Part shown: one piece after another, positions 14,477 to 22,953 of the stretch
Layout: each line of letters begins with the position of its first letter
Position numbering within the stretch: the first letter of the stretch is position 1
Source of the DNA: an uncultured Oscillospiraceae bacterium
GTDB lineage: Bacteria > Bacillota > Clostridia > Oscillospirales > Acutalibacteraceae
Reading direction: 5' to 3'
Assembly: GCA_900543395.1 (NCBI GenBank)
Contig: UQQT01000031.1
Location: 1 to 27,082 of the forward strand
Length of the DNA stretch: 27,082 nucleotides
Position numbers and translations under genes: made by a program
Notes under the pieces: model-generated
Seen by the model: the letters and a program-made list of their open reading frames with translations, nothing else
The model's database searches: none
Told to the model about the DNA's origin: nothing

Positions 14477-15778
14477 ATGAAAATGCTTCACGATAATTTG
14501 GGAGTGAACGAAAAGGGACATCTTACGATAGCGGGAGTCGATACCGTAGCTCTTGCAAAGGAGCACGGCACACCGTTAATCGTATTTGATGAAAATAAAT
14601 TAAGAGAAAACTGCCGTATTTATAAGGAGTCAATGGCTCGTCACTTCGGGGAAAACTCGCTTGCTCTCTATGCGGGCAAGGCTTTCTGCTGTAAGGAGAT
14701 GTACAGAATCGCAGCCGACGAGGGAGTCGGCGCGGATGTGGTTTCCGGCGGAGAGCTTTACACCGCAGTCAGCGCGGGCTTCCCGACAGACAGAGTGTTT
14801 TTCCACGGCAACAACAAGACCGACGCCGAAATAGCGTACGCAATTGACAATCGTATCGGTTATTTCGTAGTCGACAACCGCGAGGAGCTTGACGCGATTC
14901 AGGCTATCGCACATGAAAAGGAAATCGTTCAGAAAATAATTTTACGAGCCACGCCCGGAATCGACCCTCATACTCACGCGAAAATTTCAACGGGTAAGGT
15001 AGATTCCAAGTTCGGAACGGCTGTCGAAACCGGACAAATCGAGGCTCTGACCGATTACGCATTGGAGCTTGAAAATATTGATTTAAAGGGCTACCACTGC
15101 CATATCGGCTCTCAGGTTTTCGACATTGACCCGTTCTGCGACGCGGCGGATATCATGCTTGATTTTATCGCGAGAATGAGGGAGCACAAGGGCTTTGAGG
15201 CTTCCGTTCTCAACCTCGGCGGCGGCTTCGGCGTAAGATACGTCCGGTCAGATCCCGAAATAGATTACGATAAAAATATCGGCGAGATAAGCGAGCACGT
15301 AAAGTCGAAGTGTTCATCTCTCAATCTCAAAATACCCGCGATTTTAATGGAGCCGGGCAGAAGCATAGTCGCAGACGCCGCACTTACTCTCTACACCGCC
15401 GGAAGCGTTAAGACAATAACGGGATATAAAAGCTATGTTTCGATCGACGGCGGTATGACCGACAATCCGAGATACGCTCTTTATCAGTCCGAATATACCG
15501 TTTACTGCGCTGACAAAATGAACGAAACGCCCGATTTTAAATGCACCGTCGCCGGCAGATGCTGTGAAAGCGGAGATCTCATTCAGGAGGACGTTCTGCT
15601 GCCCTCGCCCAAACGCGGGGACATCATAGCCGTACTCGTTACCGGCGCATACAATTATTCGATGGCTTCGAATTATAACAGGGTCACCCGTCCCGAGGTC
15701 GTCAGCGTAAAGGACGGGAAAGCGAAAGTTATTATTAAACGTGAGACATACGAACACATGACCGCGCTCGATGTTTAA
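14477..15778 (+). CDS. lysA: Diaminopimelate decarboxylase
   Basis: A 433-aa PLP-dependent fold-type III enzyme that converts meso-diaminopimelate to L-lysine, the last step of the pathway. The PLP lysine is K68 in YAGKAF (65-70). Other marks are the CHIGSQ loop near 207, the phosphate-binding NLGGGFG near 245, EPGRS near 292 and CESGD near 363, the dimer-interface Cys block of LysA/ornithine decarboxylase relatives. The start is supported by a purine-rich AAGGGGGAG just upstream. It lies 19 bp after dapA and should share its riboswitch. Together they bracket the DAP pathway: its first committed step and its last. Confidence 0.95.
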   Translation: MKMLHDNLGVNEKGHLTIAGVDTVALAKEHGTPLIVFDENKLRENCRIYKESMARHFGENSLALYAGKAFCCKEMYRIAADEGVGADVVSGGELYTAVSAGFPTDRVFFHGNNKTDAEIAYAIDNRIGYFVVDNREELDAIQAIAHEKEIVQKIILRATPGIDPHTHAKISTGKVDSKFGTAVETGQIEALTDYALELENIDLKGYHCHIGSQVFDIDPFCDAADIMLDFIARMREHKGFEASVLNLGGGFGVRYVRSDPEIDYDKNIGEISEHVKSKCSSLNLKIPAILMEPGRSIVADAALTLYTAGSVKTITGYKSYVSIDGGMTDNPRYALYQSEYTVYCADKMNETPDFKCTVAGRCCESGDLIQEDVLLPSPKRGDIIAVLVTGAYNYSMASNYNRVTRPEVVSVKDGKAKVIIKRETYEHMTALDV

Positions 15779-15802
15779 ATGTTAATAAATTGTAAACAAT
15801 TG

Positions 15803-15840
15803 AATTATAAGACACTCGGACGGAGGACTGTCTTATAATT
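15803..15840 (+). terminator. Perfect 12-bp hairpin after lysA
   Basis: AATTATAAGACA (15803-15814) pairs exactly with TGTCTTATAATT (15829-15840) across a 14-nt loop. It lies between lysA and the next promoter, so it may end the dapA-lysA transcript. The lack of a T-run after it makes a protein-binding site or mRNA 3' stabiliser equally possible. Confidence 0.4.
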
Positions 15841-15853
15841 GGCTTTACAAATA

Positions 15854-15882
15854 TTGACATTATAGCTGCTATGGTTTATAAT
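15854..15882 (+). promoter_or_regulatory. Perfect consensus promoter for the 48-aa peptide
   Basis: TTGACA (15854-15859), a 17-bp spacer and TATAAT (15877-15882) match the housekeeping consensus exactly. The start codon at 15921 is about 30 bases past the expected transcript start. Confidence 0.8.
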
Positions 15883-15920
15883 AATTATACTTTGGTATAA
15901 TTTTTTGGACGGTGAAGAGT

Positions 15921-16067
15921 ATGGATATAATAAAAAACAGCGATGTAATATTCCCGGCTGTCGATTTTTTTAAGAATTCATCGGGCGGTATAATGTCGTC
16001 GATCATGTTCAGATTTCTCGCCTTGTTTGTCAATATTATAGAGAACCTGAAAAAATATTTTGAATAA
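15921..16067 (+). CDS. 48-aa amphipathic/hydrophobic peptide
   Basis: An open frame of 48 codons with its own consensus promoter, a GGTGAAGAG ribosome-binding region and its own terminator (16080-16115), i.e. a complete tiny gene. The N-terminal part is mixed polar (MDIIKNSDVIFPAVDFFKNS), then GG, then a hydrophobic helix with basic and aromatic residues (IMSSIMFRFLALFVNIIENL), ending KKYFE. It looks membrane-active or membrane-anchored. The hydrophobic helix recalls the C-terminal tails of the proteins ending at 3090 and 4137. No family recognised. A toxin-like, bacteriocin-like or signalling peptide, or a small membrane subunit, are all open. Confidence 0.55.
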   Translation: MDIIKNSDVIFPAVDFFKNSSGGIMSSIMFRFLALFVNIIENLKKYFE

Positions 16068-16079
16068 TATAAAATAAAG

Positions 16080-16115
16080 ACTGCACGGACTTTGATCGGT
16101 TCGTGCAGTTTATTT
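16080..16115 (+). terminator. Terminator between convergent genes
   Basis: A perfect 8-bp stem (ACTGCACG 16080-16087 with CGTGCAGT 16102-16109) followed by TTATTTGT. It serves the 48-aa peptide gene and possibly, in reverse, the DMT permease gene. Confidence 0.7.
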
Positions 16116-16135
16116 GTATAACGCTTTATAATGAT

Positions 16136-17011
16136 TTATAATGCTTTGCTTTTATGCTTCGTGTAAAAGAACATTGCAATTCCCGATCCGCATATCAGCG
16201 CGTAGCCGATAAAGCTGTAAACGTCGGGTATTTCTTTGAATATCAGATAGCCGAGCACTGCGGAGAAAAGCACCTGCGTATAGTCGTAGACCGATATCTC
16301 CTTCGCGGGGGCGTATATATACGCCTTTGTAATTCCTATCTGACCCATGCACGCGAACGTACCGGCTAAAATGAGGTACAGAGTCTGCATTGCGTTCATG
16401 GGCTTGTATGTAAAAATTAAAAACGGCAGGCACAATAAACAAGAAAATGCGGAGAACCAGAACACTATTTTACGGCTGTTTTCGCCCGCGGAGCCTAATT
16501 TTCTTACGAACGTATACGCGATTCCCGCGCCCATTCCGCCCAGCGCGCCCGCGAGCGCGGGGATGACGGCAGGGGAGTCGAAGCCGGGCTTTATAATCAG
16601 CAGACTGCCCGAAAATGCGACGGTTACGCCGAGAATCTGTACGAAATTCGGCTTTTCCCTAAGTATTATCGTCGAAAAAATTATCGAGAAAAACGGAGAG
16701 AGCTTATTGAGCATATTTGCGTCCGGCAGGTTTAATTTGCCTATCGCATAGAAGTTGCATAAAAGTCCGAGCGTGCCGAAGAAACAGCGGCAGAACAGCG
16801 GTTTTATACTCTCTTTTTTCGGGATGAAGCCGGCTTTTTCTTTGAGTATTATAATTGAAATATATATAAGCGCGACGAAGTTTCTGAAAAACGCTTTCTG
16901 AAACGCGGGCAGGTCTCCCGCAAGCTTTACGAACAGCGACATTCCCGCAAATCCGAACGCCGCGACTATTATATATAATATGCCTTGCGTTTTACCGCTG
17001 ATTTTTATCAT
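16136..17011 (-). CDS. EamA/DMT-family transporter
   Basis: A 291-aa inner-membrane permease of the drug/metabolite transporter superfamily. It has about ten hydrophobic helices in two EamA repeats (roughly 8-140 and 150-285), and the typical repeat-end pattern at LREKPNFVQILGVTVAFSG and again at FKEIPDVYSFIGYALICGSG. Such proteins export or import metabolites, amino acids or drugs; the substrate cannot be read from sequence. The ATG at 17011 is preferred over the in-frame GTG at 17020, because AAAGGTG overlaps the GTG and is correctly spaced for the ATG. It is divergent from the isomerase-like gene with about 106 bp between starts. Confidence 0.88.
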   Translation of the reverse strand: MIKISGKTQGILYIIVAAFGFAGMSLFVKLAGDLPAFQKAFFRNFVALIYISIIILKEKAGFIPKKESIKPLFCRCFFGTLGLLCNFYAIGKLNLPDANMLNKLSPFFSIIFSTIILREKPNFVQILGVTVAFSGSLLIIKPGFDSPAVIPALAGALGGMGAGIAYTFVRKLGSAGENSRKIVFWFSAFSCLLCLPFLIFTYKPMNAMQTLYLILAGTFACMGQIGITKAYIYAPAKEISVYDYTQVLFSAVLGYLIFKEIPDVYSFIGYALICGSGIAMFFYTKHKSKAL

Positions 17012-17071
17012 GAAAATCACCTTTATAATTATACATCATTACTTAATAAATGAATATACAAATAAATACTC

Positions 17072-17100
17072 TTGAAATGTTTATTTTTGTGTATTATACT
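17072..17100 (+). promoter_or_regulatory. Promoter of the isomerase/epimerase-like gene
   Basis: TTGAAA (17072-17077), a 17-bp spacer, TATACT (17095-17100). The expected transcript start is only about 10 bases before the start codon at 17118, leaving a very short leader. Confidence 0.6.
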
Positions 17101-17117
17101 GTTAACAGGTGATTGTA

Positions 17118-17981
17118 ATGAAAATTTCAACCGAAATATGCTCCTCGGCGAGAATTCTCGGCGAGGAAAAGGCGGTAGAATATATTGCAAAGGCGGGATT
17201 CGACGCATGGGATTTTTCCATGTTCGACATGGCCTGTTACGACGGGGAAAAAGGGTATCTCGTCGGAACCTCTCACCCGCTTTCGGGAAACGAGTATTTA
17301 ATCTTTGCAAGGAGATTAAAGCAGATCGGACTCGATAACGGAATCGAATGTAATCAGTCACACGCTCCGTTTCCGACTTATGCAAAGCAGAGCAGGGACC
17401 GGCTCTTCCGCTCGATTGAATGCACGGCGGAGGCGGGAGGAAAGATATGCGTAATCCATCCCGACAATAACCGTTCCCCCGAGGAAAACGCGCAGATGTA
17501 TTTTGAGCTTCTGCCGTTTGCCAAACAGCACGGAGTCAGGCTTGCGACGGAAAACATGTGGAATTGGGCGCACGGCGCACCTCATGCTTCGCCCGCCGCA
17601 TGCTCCGACCCGGTCAGTTTCAACGCCCACCTCGACGCGGTAAACGACGATTATCTCGTCGCGTGCCTTGATATCGGTCATGCGGAGATGGCGGGACTCA
17701 ATACGTCGGCGGCGGAAATGATTCATGCTCTCGGCGGACGGCTCGGCGCTCTGCATATTCACGACAACGACAAGCTTCACGATTCGCATCAGATTCCGTT
17801 TTCGATGAATATTGACTTTGCGCCGATTGTCAAGGCGTTAAAAGATATAGACTATAAAGGATATTTTACTCTCGAAGCCGATTCGTTTTTAAATTCGTAT
17901 GACGAAACAAATGTGTTCGACGGCATAAAAAAGCTTGCCGAATCCGCAAAAAGGCTCGCGGATGAGTTCGACAGACAATAA
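17118..17981 (+). CDS. Sugar phosphate isomerase/epimerase-like (AP-endonuclease-2-type TIM barrel)
   Basis: A 287-aa soluble protein of the xylose-isomerase-like TIM-barrel superfamily. Metal-ligand motifs are in place: ATENMWNW (Glu near 152), CLDIGHAEMAG (Asp/His near 185-188), LHIHDND (His near 215) and the closing TLEAD (Glu near 254). The family includes inosose dehydratases, tagatose epimerases and hydroxypyruvate isomerases, so the exact reaction is open. The ATG at 17118 is chosen over the upstream GTG at 17109, because AGGTGA (17107-17112) spaces properly to the ATG. It ends at a strong terminator (18036-18071). The divergent DMT permease could move its substrate or product, but nothing proves the link. 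Confidence 0.8.
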   Translation: MKISTEICSSARILGEEKAVEYIAKAGFDAWDFSMFDMACYDGEKGYLVGTSHPLSGNEYLIFARRLKQIGLDNGIECNQSHAPFPTYAKQSRDRLFRSIECTAEAGGKICVIHPDNNRSPEENAQMYFELLPFAKQHGVRLATENMWNWAHGAPHASPAACSDPVSFNAHLDAVNDDYLVACLDIGHAEMAGLNTSAAEMIHALGGRLGALHIHDNDKLHDSHQIPFSMNIDFAPIVKALKDIDYKGYFTLEADSFLNSYDETNVFDGIKKLAESAKRLADEFDRQ

Positions 17982-18035
17982 TTTTCCGCGTTTTTTGCAA
18001 TGACGGCCGGAAAATTTATCCCAATATAAAAATAC

Positions 18036-18071
18036 GGAGCTGTAAAACGGATTCTTACGGCTCCTTTTTTT
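18036..18071 (+). terminator. Terminator of the isomerase/epimerase-like gene
   Basis: A 10-bp stem with one G-U pair (GGAGCTGTAA 18036-18045 with 18055-18064) followed by a T-run. Confidence 0.85.
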
Positions 18072-18129
18072 ACTAATTGTTTATATAGTAGTCTTTTTTT
18101 ATAAAAAATCGGCATTTTTTTAAATTTAA

Positions 18130-18158
18130 TTGACAATGTTATACAATTATTGTATTAT
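18130..18158 (+). promoter_or_regulatory. Promoter of the BspA-repeat dockerin protein
   Basis: TTGACA (18130-18135), a 17-bp spacer, TATTAT (18153-18158). Confidence 0.7.
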
Positions 18159-18195
18159 GTAATTAACAATAATAATTAACATGGAGGTGTCGTAT

Positions 18196-21100
18196 ATGAA
18201 AAAAAGACGGCAAAAATTTACGGCTCTGCTTCTGACAGGGCTTATGACGGTTACCGTTTTGATTTTTCCCGGTGCCGCCGCCGGCGAGGAGAAAACTCCC
18301 GGCGACGATGCCTTCGGCTTTACGTACTCTTTCGTTTCCGAAAACGAAATCGAGATAACGTCGTACTCGGGATTTGACGCGGAGGTTACCGTCCCGTCGA
18401 AAATCGACGGCTATACCGTGGTCGGAATTAAGGATTTTCACAACGAAGAGGGTTACAGCTACCCAAACGAGTTTGTTAAAAAGATTATTCTCCCCGATAC
18501 CGTGAGGTATATTTCCGACGAAGCTTTTTATCAGCCGACGGACTGGACGACAAAAGTCTTTTCGAGTCTCATGGAAATCGTTCTGCCCGAGGGGCTTAAA
18601 ACCATCGGTAAAGACGCGTTCGGAATGAATATGGAGCTTCAGAAAATCGAAATTCCCGCGAGCGTTACGGATATAGAACGCGGAGCGTTTTACGGCTGTA
18701 CGAATCTTTCATCCGTAACATTTAAGGGTGACAATACGTTTGTACACGGCGGAGCGTTCGGCTCGCTGATGTACGGTGAATCATTTGCCGGTTTTTTGTC
18801 AGAACTTTATAACGAATGGCTCTACGATGATAATTCGTCAGATTTTTTCGTCTGGCAGAATCAGCTTCTTGCCTACAAGGGCGAAAGCAAGACTCCCGTT
18901 ATCCCCGATTCCGTCAAAGCAATTGCAGGCAAGGCGTTTGCCGGCAGTGAAATTACGGGCGTTACGATTCCGCAGGGCGTAAAGGAGATAGGTCAATATG
19001 CGTTTTATGAAACCGGCACGCTTGAAAGCGTCGTTATTCCGTCAAGCGTTGAAGTTATAGACAATAACGGATTCTGCGACTGTCCGGCTCTTAAATCCGT
19101 TACGTTTAATAAGGGATTGAAGCGTATAAACGACGGTGCGTTCAGAGACTGCGAAGCTCTTACGAGCATCGTTCTGCCCGAGGGCTTGACTGCGTTGGAG
19201 GACTGCGCGTTTTATGACTGCGAAAATCTTGAAAAAATATCATTCCCGAATTCTTTGATTGAGGCAGAAATGGGATGTTTCGGCGAGACGAAGTGGTATT
19301 ATAATCATGCCGACGACGAGGATATATACGTAGGCTCCGTGTACATCGGCAGACCGATGTACGACGCGTACCCGTCTAAGCTCACCGTCCGCGCGGGCAC
19401 AAAGACTGTTTTTATCGAAAATGATTTACAGGACGTTAACGAGCTGATTCTGCCCGACTCGCTTAAATCGATTACGATAGAGGATGCCGGATTTTCCTGC
19501 AATATTAAAAATCTGAAAATCCCCGAGGGCGTCGATTATATTAATATTCAAGGCATGCCGAAGCTTGAAAACATCACGCTTCCCGCCCGCGCGACACTCG
19601 GCGAGAACTGTTTCGTAAAATGTTATAGTGTAAAAATCTCAAAGCTTCCCGAGGGCAACGTTGTCTTAAAGGGCGTATGCTTCGGAAATGCAAAAAACAT
19701 AGTTCTGCCCGACGATACGCTTGAAATTCGCGGCGGCGGAATATTCGGGAATCAGGAGCAGACTGACACTGTATCTGTCGACCTTAACAACGTCAGAATA
19801 ATAAAGGACGGCGCGCTTTCAAATCTTAACGCTCTTACAAGCATTACGATTCCCGACTCCGTAACGACTCTCGGAGAAAACGTATTTTCAAACTGTTCGA
19901 ATTTAAAAAGCATTAAGGGCGGTAAGAATGTTAAATATATAGGTAATTCATGCTTCTCCGCCTGCACGTCGCTTACCGATTTCGGCTCTCTTACCGATAA
20001 CGTAACGAGAGTAGGAATTCTTGCATTCCAAAATACCGCATGGTTTAACTCGCAGTCCGACGGCGTTGTCTATTTCGGCAAGGTCGCGTATGCATACAAG
20101 GGCGACGCACCGAGCAATACGGTCGTTGCGCTCAAGCCCGGTACCGTCAGCGTTTCGATATATTTCTGCGACGGTCATACCGAGCTTAATACGTTTAAAG
20201 AACAGCTCGGCATAGTCGGCGTTATTTTGCCCGAAAGCTGTAAATACGTCGGCGCTTCCGCTTTCTCGCTGTGCAAGAATTTAAAATACATAGTTCTCGG
20301 CGGAGTGCGGTATATAGAAAGAGAGGCGTTTAACTCGAACGCCTGCGAGAGCATAGTTCTGCCCGATTCCGTACGGTTTGTCGGAAATAACGCTTTTTCC
20401 GCGCCGAATATTAAGTCGATTCACCTGAACGACGGGCTTGTCGCTCTTGACGAGGGCGCGTTCTTTACCTACGGAGCCGGCAAGGGCGTTACCGTTCCCG
20501 ATTCTGTCGAAAATATAGGATATAACGCGCTCGGTTACTGCCCCGTCGAACCAGACGATATGTTCGGCGGTCTGAAGGTTAATGACGGCTTTACAATATA
20601 CGGCAGTAAGGGAACCGCGGGCGAGGATTACGCGGTCAAAAACGAGATTACGTTCGTTTCGGATTCGAAGTGTTCGGAGCATGACTTTGTAACCGAGGAA
20701 ATTCCCGCCTCGGCATACAGCGCGTCGATGACGAGAAAAACGTGCATACGCTGCGGATATGTCAGCGTAATACAGAACGGCGACGGCCCCGTAATTCATA
20801 CTCATACGAATCAGACGATCAAGGGCAAGCCAGCGACATGCACCGAACCCGGACTTACCGACGGCGTTAAATGCTCCGTCTGCGATGAAATTCTCACCCC
20901 TCAAAAGGAGATTCCCGCACTCGGTCATAAATTCGCCGACGGCGTATGTACCGTATGCGGAGCGAAAGAATCCGGCACCGACCCGAATCCTAACCCGAAT
21001 CCCAAGCCGAACCCGAATCCTATTCCCTCTGAGGATAAGCTTGTTTTGGCAGATAATTCGAAAGCCTCCGTTGACTATGACAACGCGCTTATATTTATAA

Positions 21101-21435
21101 AACCCGAAAAGACAACCGGCGTTACGTTAGGTGAGTTGGAGTCGCAGTTTGCCGGTCTCGATATATCGCCCGACGATACGTTTTTAGTACCGAACGGTTT
21201 TAAATTTACGTACGGCAATACGCAGTACACCGTCATAATCAAGGGCGACGTGAATTTTGACGGCAAAATAACCGCTGTCGACGCGAGAATTATATTAAGA
21301 ATCGCGGCAAAGCTCGAAACCGCCGACGAGATAACGACGTACGCGGCGGATATAAATTTCGATTCGAAAGTGACCGCAAAGGAAGCGAGAAGCGTTTTGA
21401 GATTCGCGGCGAAGCTTTCAACGTCGATAGAGTAA
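18196..21435 (+). CDS. Secreted BspA-type leucine-rich-repeat protein with CxxC modules and C-terminal dockerin
   Basis: A 1079-aa exported protein. Signal peptide about 1-29. Residues about 40-810 are a long array of BspA/LRR_5 repeats, recognisable by IPDSVKAIAGKAFAGSEITG, VVIPSSVEVIDNNGFCDC and LPEGLTALEDCAFYDCENLE. Residues about 820-920 hold Cys-pair motifs (TCIRCG, KCSVCDE, VCTVCGA) in the style of the CxxC linker modules of ruminococcal surface proteins. A Pro-Asn-rich linker (PNPNPNPKPNPNP) follows, then a short beta module, then a dockerin-like C-terminus (about 1016-1079) with GDVNFDGKITAVDAR and ADINFDSKVTAKEAR. The ATG at 18196 is used because GGAGGTG (18184-18190) is its ribosome binding site; the ATG at 18181 would put that site inside the gene. 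A surface adhesin or polymer-binding role is inferred. Its own promoter; terminator at 21469. Confidence 0.88.
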   Translation: MKKRRQKFTALLLTGLMTVTVLIFPGAAAGEEKTPGDDAFGFTYSFVSENEIEITSYSGFDAEVTVPSKIDGYTVVGIKDFHNEEGYSYPNEFVKKIILPDTVRYISDEAFYQPTDWTTKVFSSLMEIVLPEGLKTIGKDAFGMNMELQKIEIPASVTDIERGAFYGCTNLSSVTFKGDNTFVHGGAFGSLMYGESFAGFLSELYNEWLYDDNSSDFFVWQNQLLAYKGESKTPVIPDSVKAIAGKAFAGSEITGVTIPQGVKEIGQYAFYETGTLESVVIPSSVEVIDNNGFCDCPALKSVTFNKGLKRINDGAFRDCEALTSIVLPEGLTALEDCAFYDCENLEKISFPNSLIEAEMGCFGETKWYYNHADDEDIYVGSVYIGRPMYDAYPSKLTVRAGTKTVFIENDLQDVNELILPDSLKSITIEDAGFSCNIKNLKIPEGVDYINIQGMPKLENITLPARATLGENCFVKCYSVKISKLPEGNVVLKGVCFGNAKNIVLPDDTLEIRGGGIFGNQEQTDTVSVDLNNVRIIKDGALSNLNALTSITIPDSVTTLGENVFSNCSNLKSIKGGKNVKYIGNSCFSACTSLTDFGSLTDNVTRVGILAFQNTAWFNSQSDGVVYFGKVAYAYKGDAPSNTVVALKPGTVSVSIYFCDGHTELNTFKEQLGIVGVILPESCKYVGASAFSLCKNLKYIVLGGVRYIEREAFNSNACESIVLPDSVRFVGNNAFSAPNIKSIHLNDGLVALDEGAFFTYGAGKGVTVPDSVENIGYNALGYCPVEPDDMFGGLKVNDGFTIYGSKGTAGEDYAVKNEITFVSDSKCSEHDFVTEEIPASAYSASMTRKTCIRCGYVSVIQNGDGPVIHTHTNQTIKGKPATCTEPGLTDGVKCSVCDEILTPQKEIPALGHKFADGVCTVCGAKESGTDPNPNPNPKPNPNPIPSEDKLVLADNSKASVDYDNALIFIKPEKTTGVTLGELESQFAGLDISPDDTFLVPNGFKFTYGNTQYTVIIKGDVNFDGKITAVDARIILRIAAKLETADEITTYAADINFDSKVTAKEARSVLRFAAKLSTSIE

Positions 21436-21468
21436 AAAGAGTAATCCTGCCCGATTTTATGCAGTCGA

Positions 21469-21500
21469 AAGCCCCACCCGAATATCGGGCGGGGCTTCCT
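21469..21500 (+). terminator. Terminator after the LRR-dockerin gene
   Basis: A 13-position stem with one A-C mismatch (AAGCCCCACCCGA 21469-21481 with 21485-21497) and a 3-nt loop. The following CCTTGCG is T-poor, so efficiency is uncertain. Confidence 0.6.
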
Positions 21501-21524
21501 TGCGTGCAGAAAACAAGCAACAAT

Positions 21525-21650
21525 TTATCGCGTTCCCCGCAATAAATTATTGCAGCGGACAGCAGGCAGTGTTCAGTGGTTAGTAAACTGACCGCCGGTC
21601 ACTGAACACTAATCACTGAAACAATAATTTACTTCGGTAAATTATTGTTT
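21525..21650. repeat. Intergenic CAGTG/CACTG repeat with CAATAATTTAC hairpin
   Basis: CAGTGTTCAGTGGTTAGT (about 21571-21588) faces inverted copies of the same words (ACTGAACACTAATCACTG, about 21601-21618). It ends in a perfect 13-bp stem with a TTCG loop (21620-21632 with 21637-21649) that includes the stop codon of the lipoprotein gene. Related to the unit at 12034-12115. Confidence 0.6.
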
Positions 21651-22871
21651 CTCTCCGAGCATTAATTTTATCGCCGTTGCGTCGACCTTATAATACTTGC
21701 AGTCGGGGGCGGTTTCGCCGTTGTTGTCGGTTGAATCCATTTTGACGAGCAGATTTCCGTATTCGTCGGTCACAACGCTCGAAACGACCGTAAAATCACC
21801 CTCCTCGGGGGTGAACGAAATGTCGTAAACCTTATCGTTGAAAAGATTTATGAGCTTATATTCGCTTGATTTGCCGTTTGAGGAAGTGTACTTTTTCGAA
21901 AAAATAACATACGGGCAATTCTTCGTGTTCGTCGCGTTTGCATTGCCGTAAATTAAGTAAATTTCCGCAGGGTCGCGGTCTTTTTCGAAAATCGTGATAC
22001 TGCCGTTCTGTATTTTATAAATTGCAGCGTCATGATATCCCGCAAAAATGTAATCGCCGAAAACTTTAAATTCATTAAATATCGCAGAGGAATTCGGAAA
22101 ATCGGCGGTCGACTGCAATTTGCCGGCGGAGTCGAACACTCTTAACTGCTTCTTGCCCGAAACGTCGCATACAATGTAGACCATGTTGTCGTACGCGCAC
22201 GCGTTGAGTATTTTAACGCCGGCTTCGGCAGAGGCGAATTTGTCGTTTTTCTTCGTCTTTACGTTGTATTTCATAACGTCGGAGTCAAAATAGATGAATT
22301 CGTCGTCGTTTAATTTCGACATGTGAATACCCGTCGGCGAGGCGCTCTCTATCGTAAGCTCGACGGCGCACTCCGAGTAAGAATACGACGCACGCATGAG
22401 AACGCACTTGTTATTATTGCTTTCGTCGTGTTTCGGCGTGGTGAATTCGTATAAATCCGTGTCGTTCATAATAACGCTGTCCTCGCTCGAAAAATCAGCG
22501 GTAACGGAGTCGGGATTTATGAATTTCGTAAGCTCGCCGTTTTTAATATCGTAACCGCCCCAATTTACGTTATCGGGAGTAATCGATTCGTCGCCGTCAT
22601 TGCGGTAGGACGAAAACAGAATGTCCGAGCAGAAGCTTCCGATCATTGAAAAATCGTTCTTTACGCTTCTTACCGAATTTTTTTTGTCGGTCGTAAAGTA
22701 GAGCTTTGCTTTGCCGAGATCGATTTTCAGCGAGTCGGATGACATCGGCAGGCTTCTTGACTCCGCGGACGACGGCTCGCCGGTCGTGTCTTCGGCTTTC
22801 TGCTGCGCGCATGAGGAGAAGAGAATTGCGAAACTTAAAAACAGTACTAATACCGATAGTGCTTTTTTCAT
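21642..22871 (-). CDS. Lipoprotein of unknown function, possibly a beta-propeller
   Basis: A 409-aa exported lipoprotein. The signal ends at a lipobox (LFSSC, Cys21), followed by a polar Ser/Glu-rich linker (about 22-48). The remainder has short repeated beta segments, for example NACAYDNMVYIVCDVSGKK and FKVFGDYIFAGYHDAAIY, that look like blades of a propeller (DPP/WD-like), but I cannot assign a family. The start is supported by AGAGGT just upstream of the ATG. It is divergent from pdxS across a 321-bp gap full of repeat arrays. It ends inside a perfect hairpin that belongs to an intergenic repeat. Probably a membrane-anchored extracellular protein; function unknown. Confidence 0.75.
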   Translation of the reverse strand: MKKALSVLVLFLSFAILFSSCAQQKAEDTTGEPSSAESRSLPMSSDSLKIDLGKAKLYFTTDKKNSVRSVKNDFSMIGSFCSDILFSSYRNDGDESITPDNVNWGGYDIKNGELTKFINPDSVTADFSSEDSVIMNDTDLYEFTTPKHDESNNNKCVLMRASYSYSECAVELTIESASPTGIHMSKLNDDEFIYFDSDVMKYNVKTKKNDKFASAEAGVKILNACAYDNMVYIVCDVSGKKQLRVFDSAGKLQSTADFPNSSAIFNEFKVFGDYIFAGYHDAAIYKIQNGSITIFEKDRDPAEIYLIYGNANATNTKNCPYVIFSKKYTSSNGKSSEYKLINLFNDKVYDISFTPEEGDFTVVSSVVTDEYGNLLVKMDSTDNNGETAPDCKYYKVDATAIKLMLGEKQ

Positions 22872-22924
22872 GATGTTGACCTCTTTTTTTATTCAAAAAA
22901 CATTCCTTTGCTTTTCTCAATATA

Positions 22925-22933
22925 AGTATAACA
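22925..22933 (-). promoter_or_regulatory. Extended -10 promoter candidate of the lipoprotein gene
   Basis: On the minus strand TGTTATACT gives a TGn extended -10 with TATACT. I see no good -35 at 17 bp, which is tolerated with an extended -10. It sits about 54 bp upstream of the lipoprotein start codon. Confidence 0.4.
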
Positions 22934-22953
22934 TATTTTTTCGCAAAAGTGTG

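Noticed and set aside
16154..16751. Plus-strand open frames opposite the DMT permease
   Set aside because: The minus-strand frame shows ten membrane helices and EamA repeat motifs; the opposite frames have neither.
18181..18195. Upstream ATG as start of the LRR-dockerin protein
   Set aside because: The ribosome binding site GGAGGTG lies inside those codons and is properly spaced only for the ATG at 18196.
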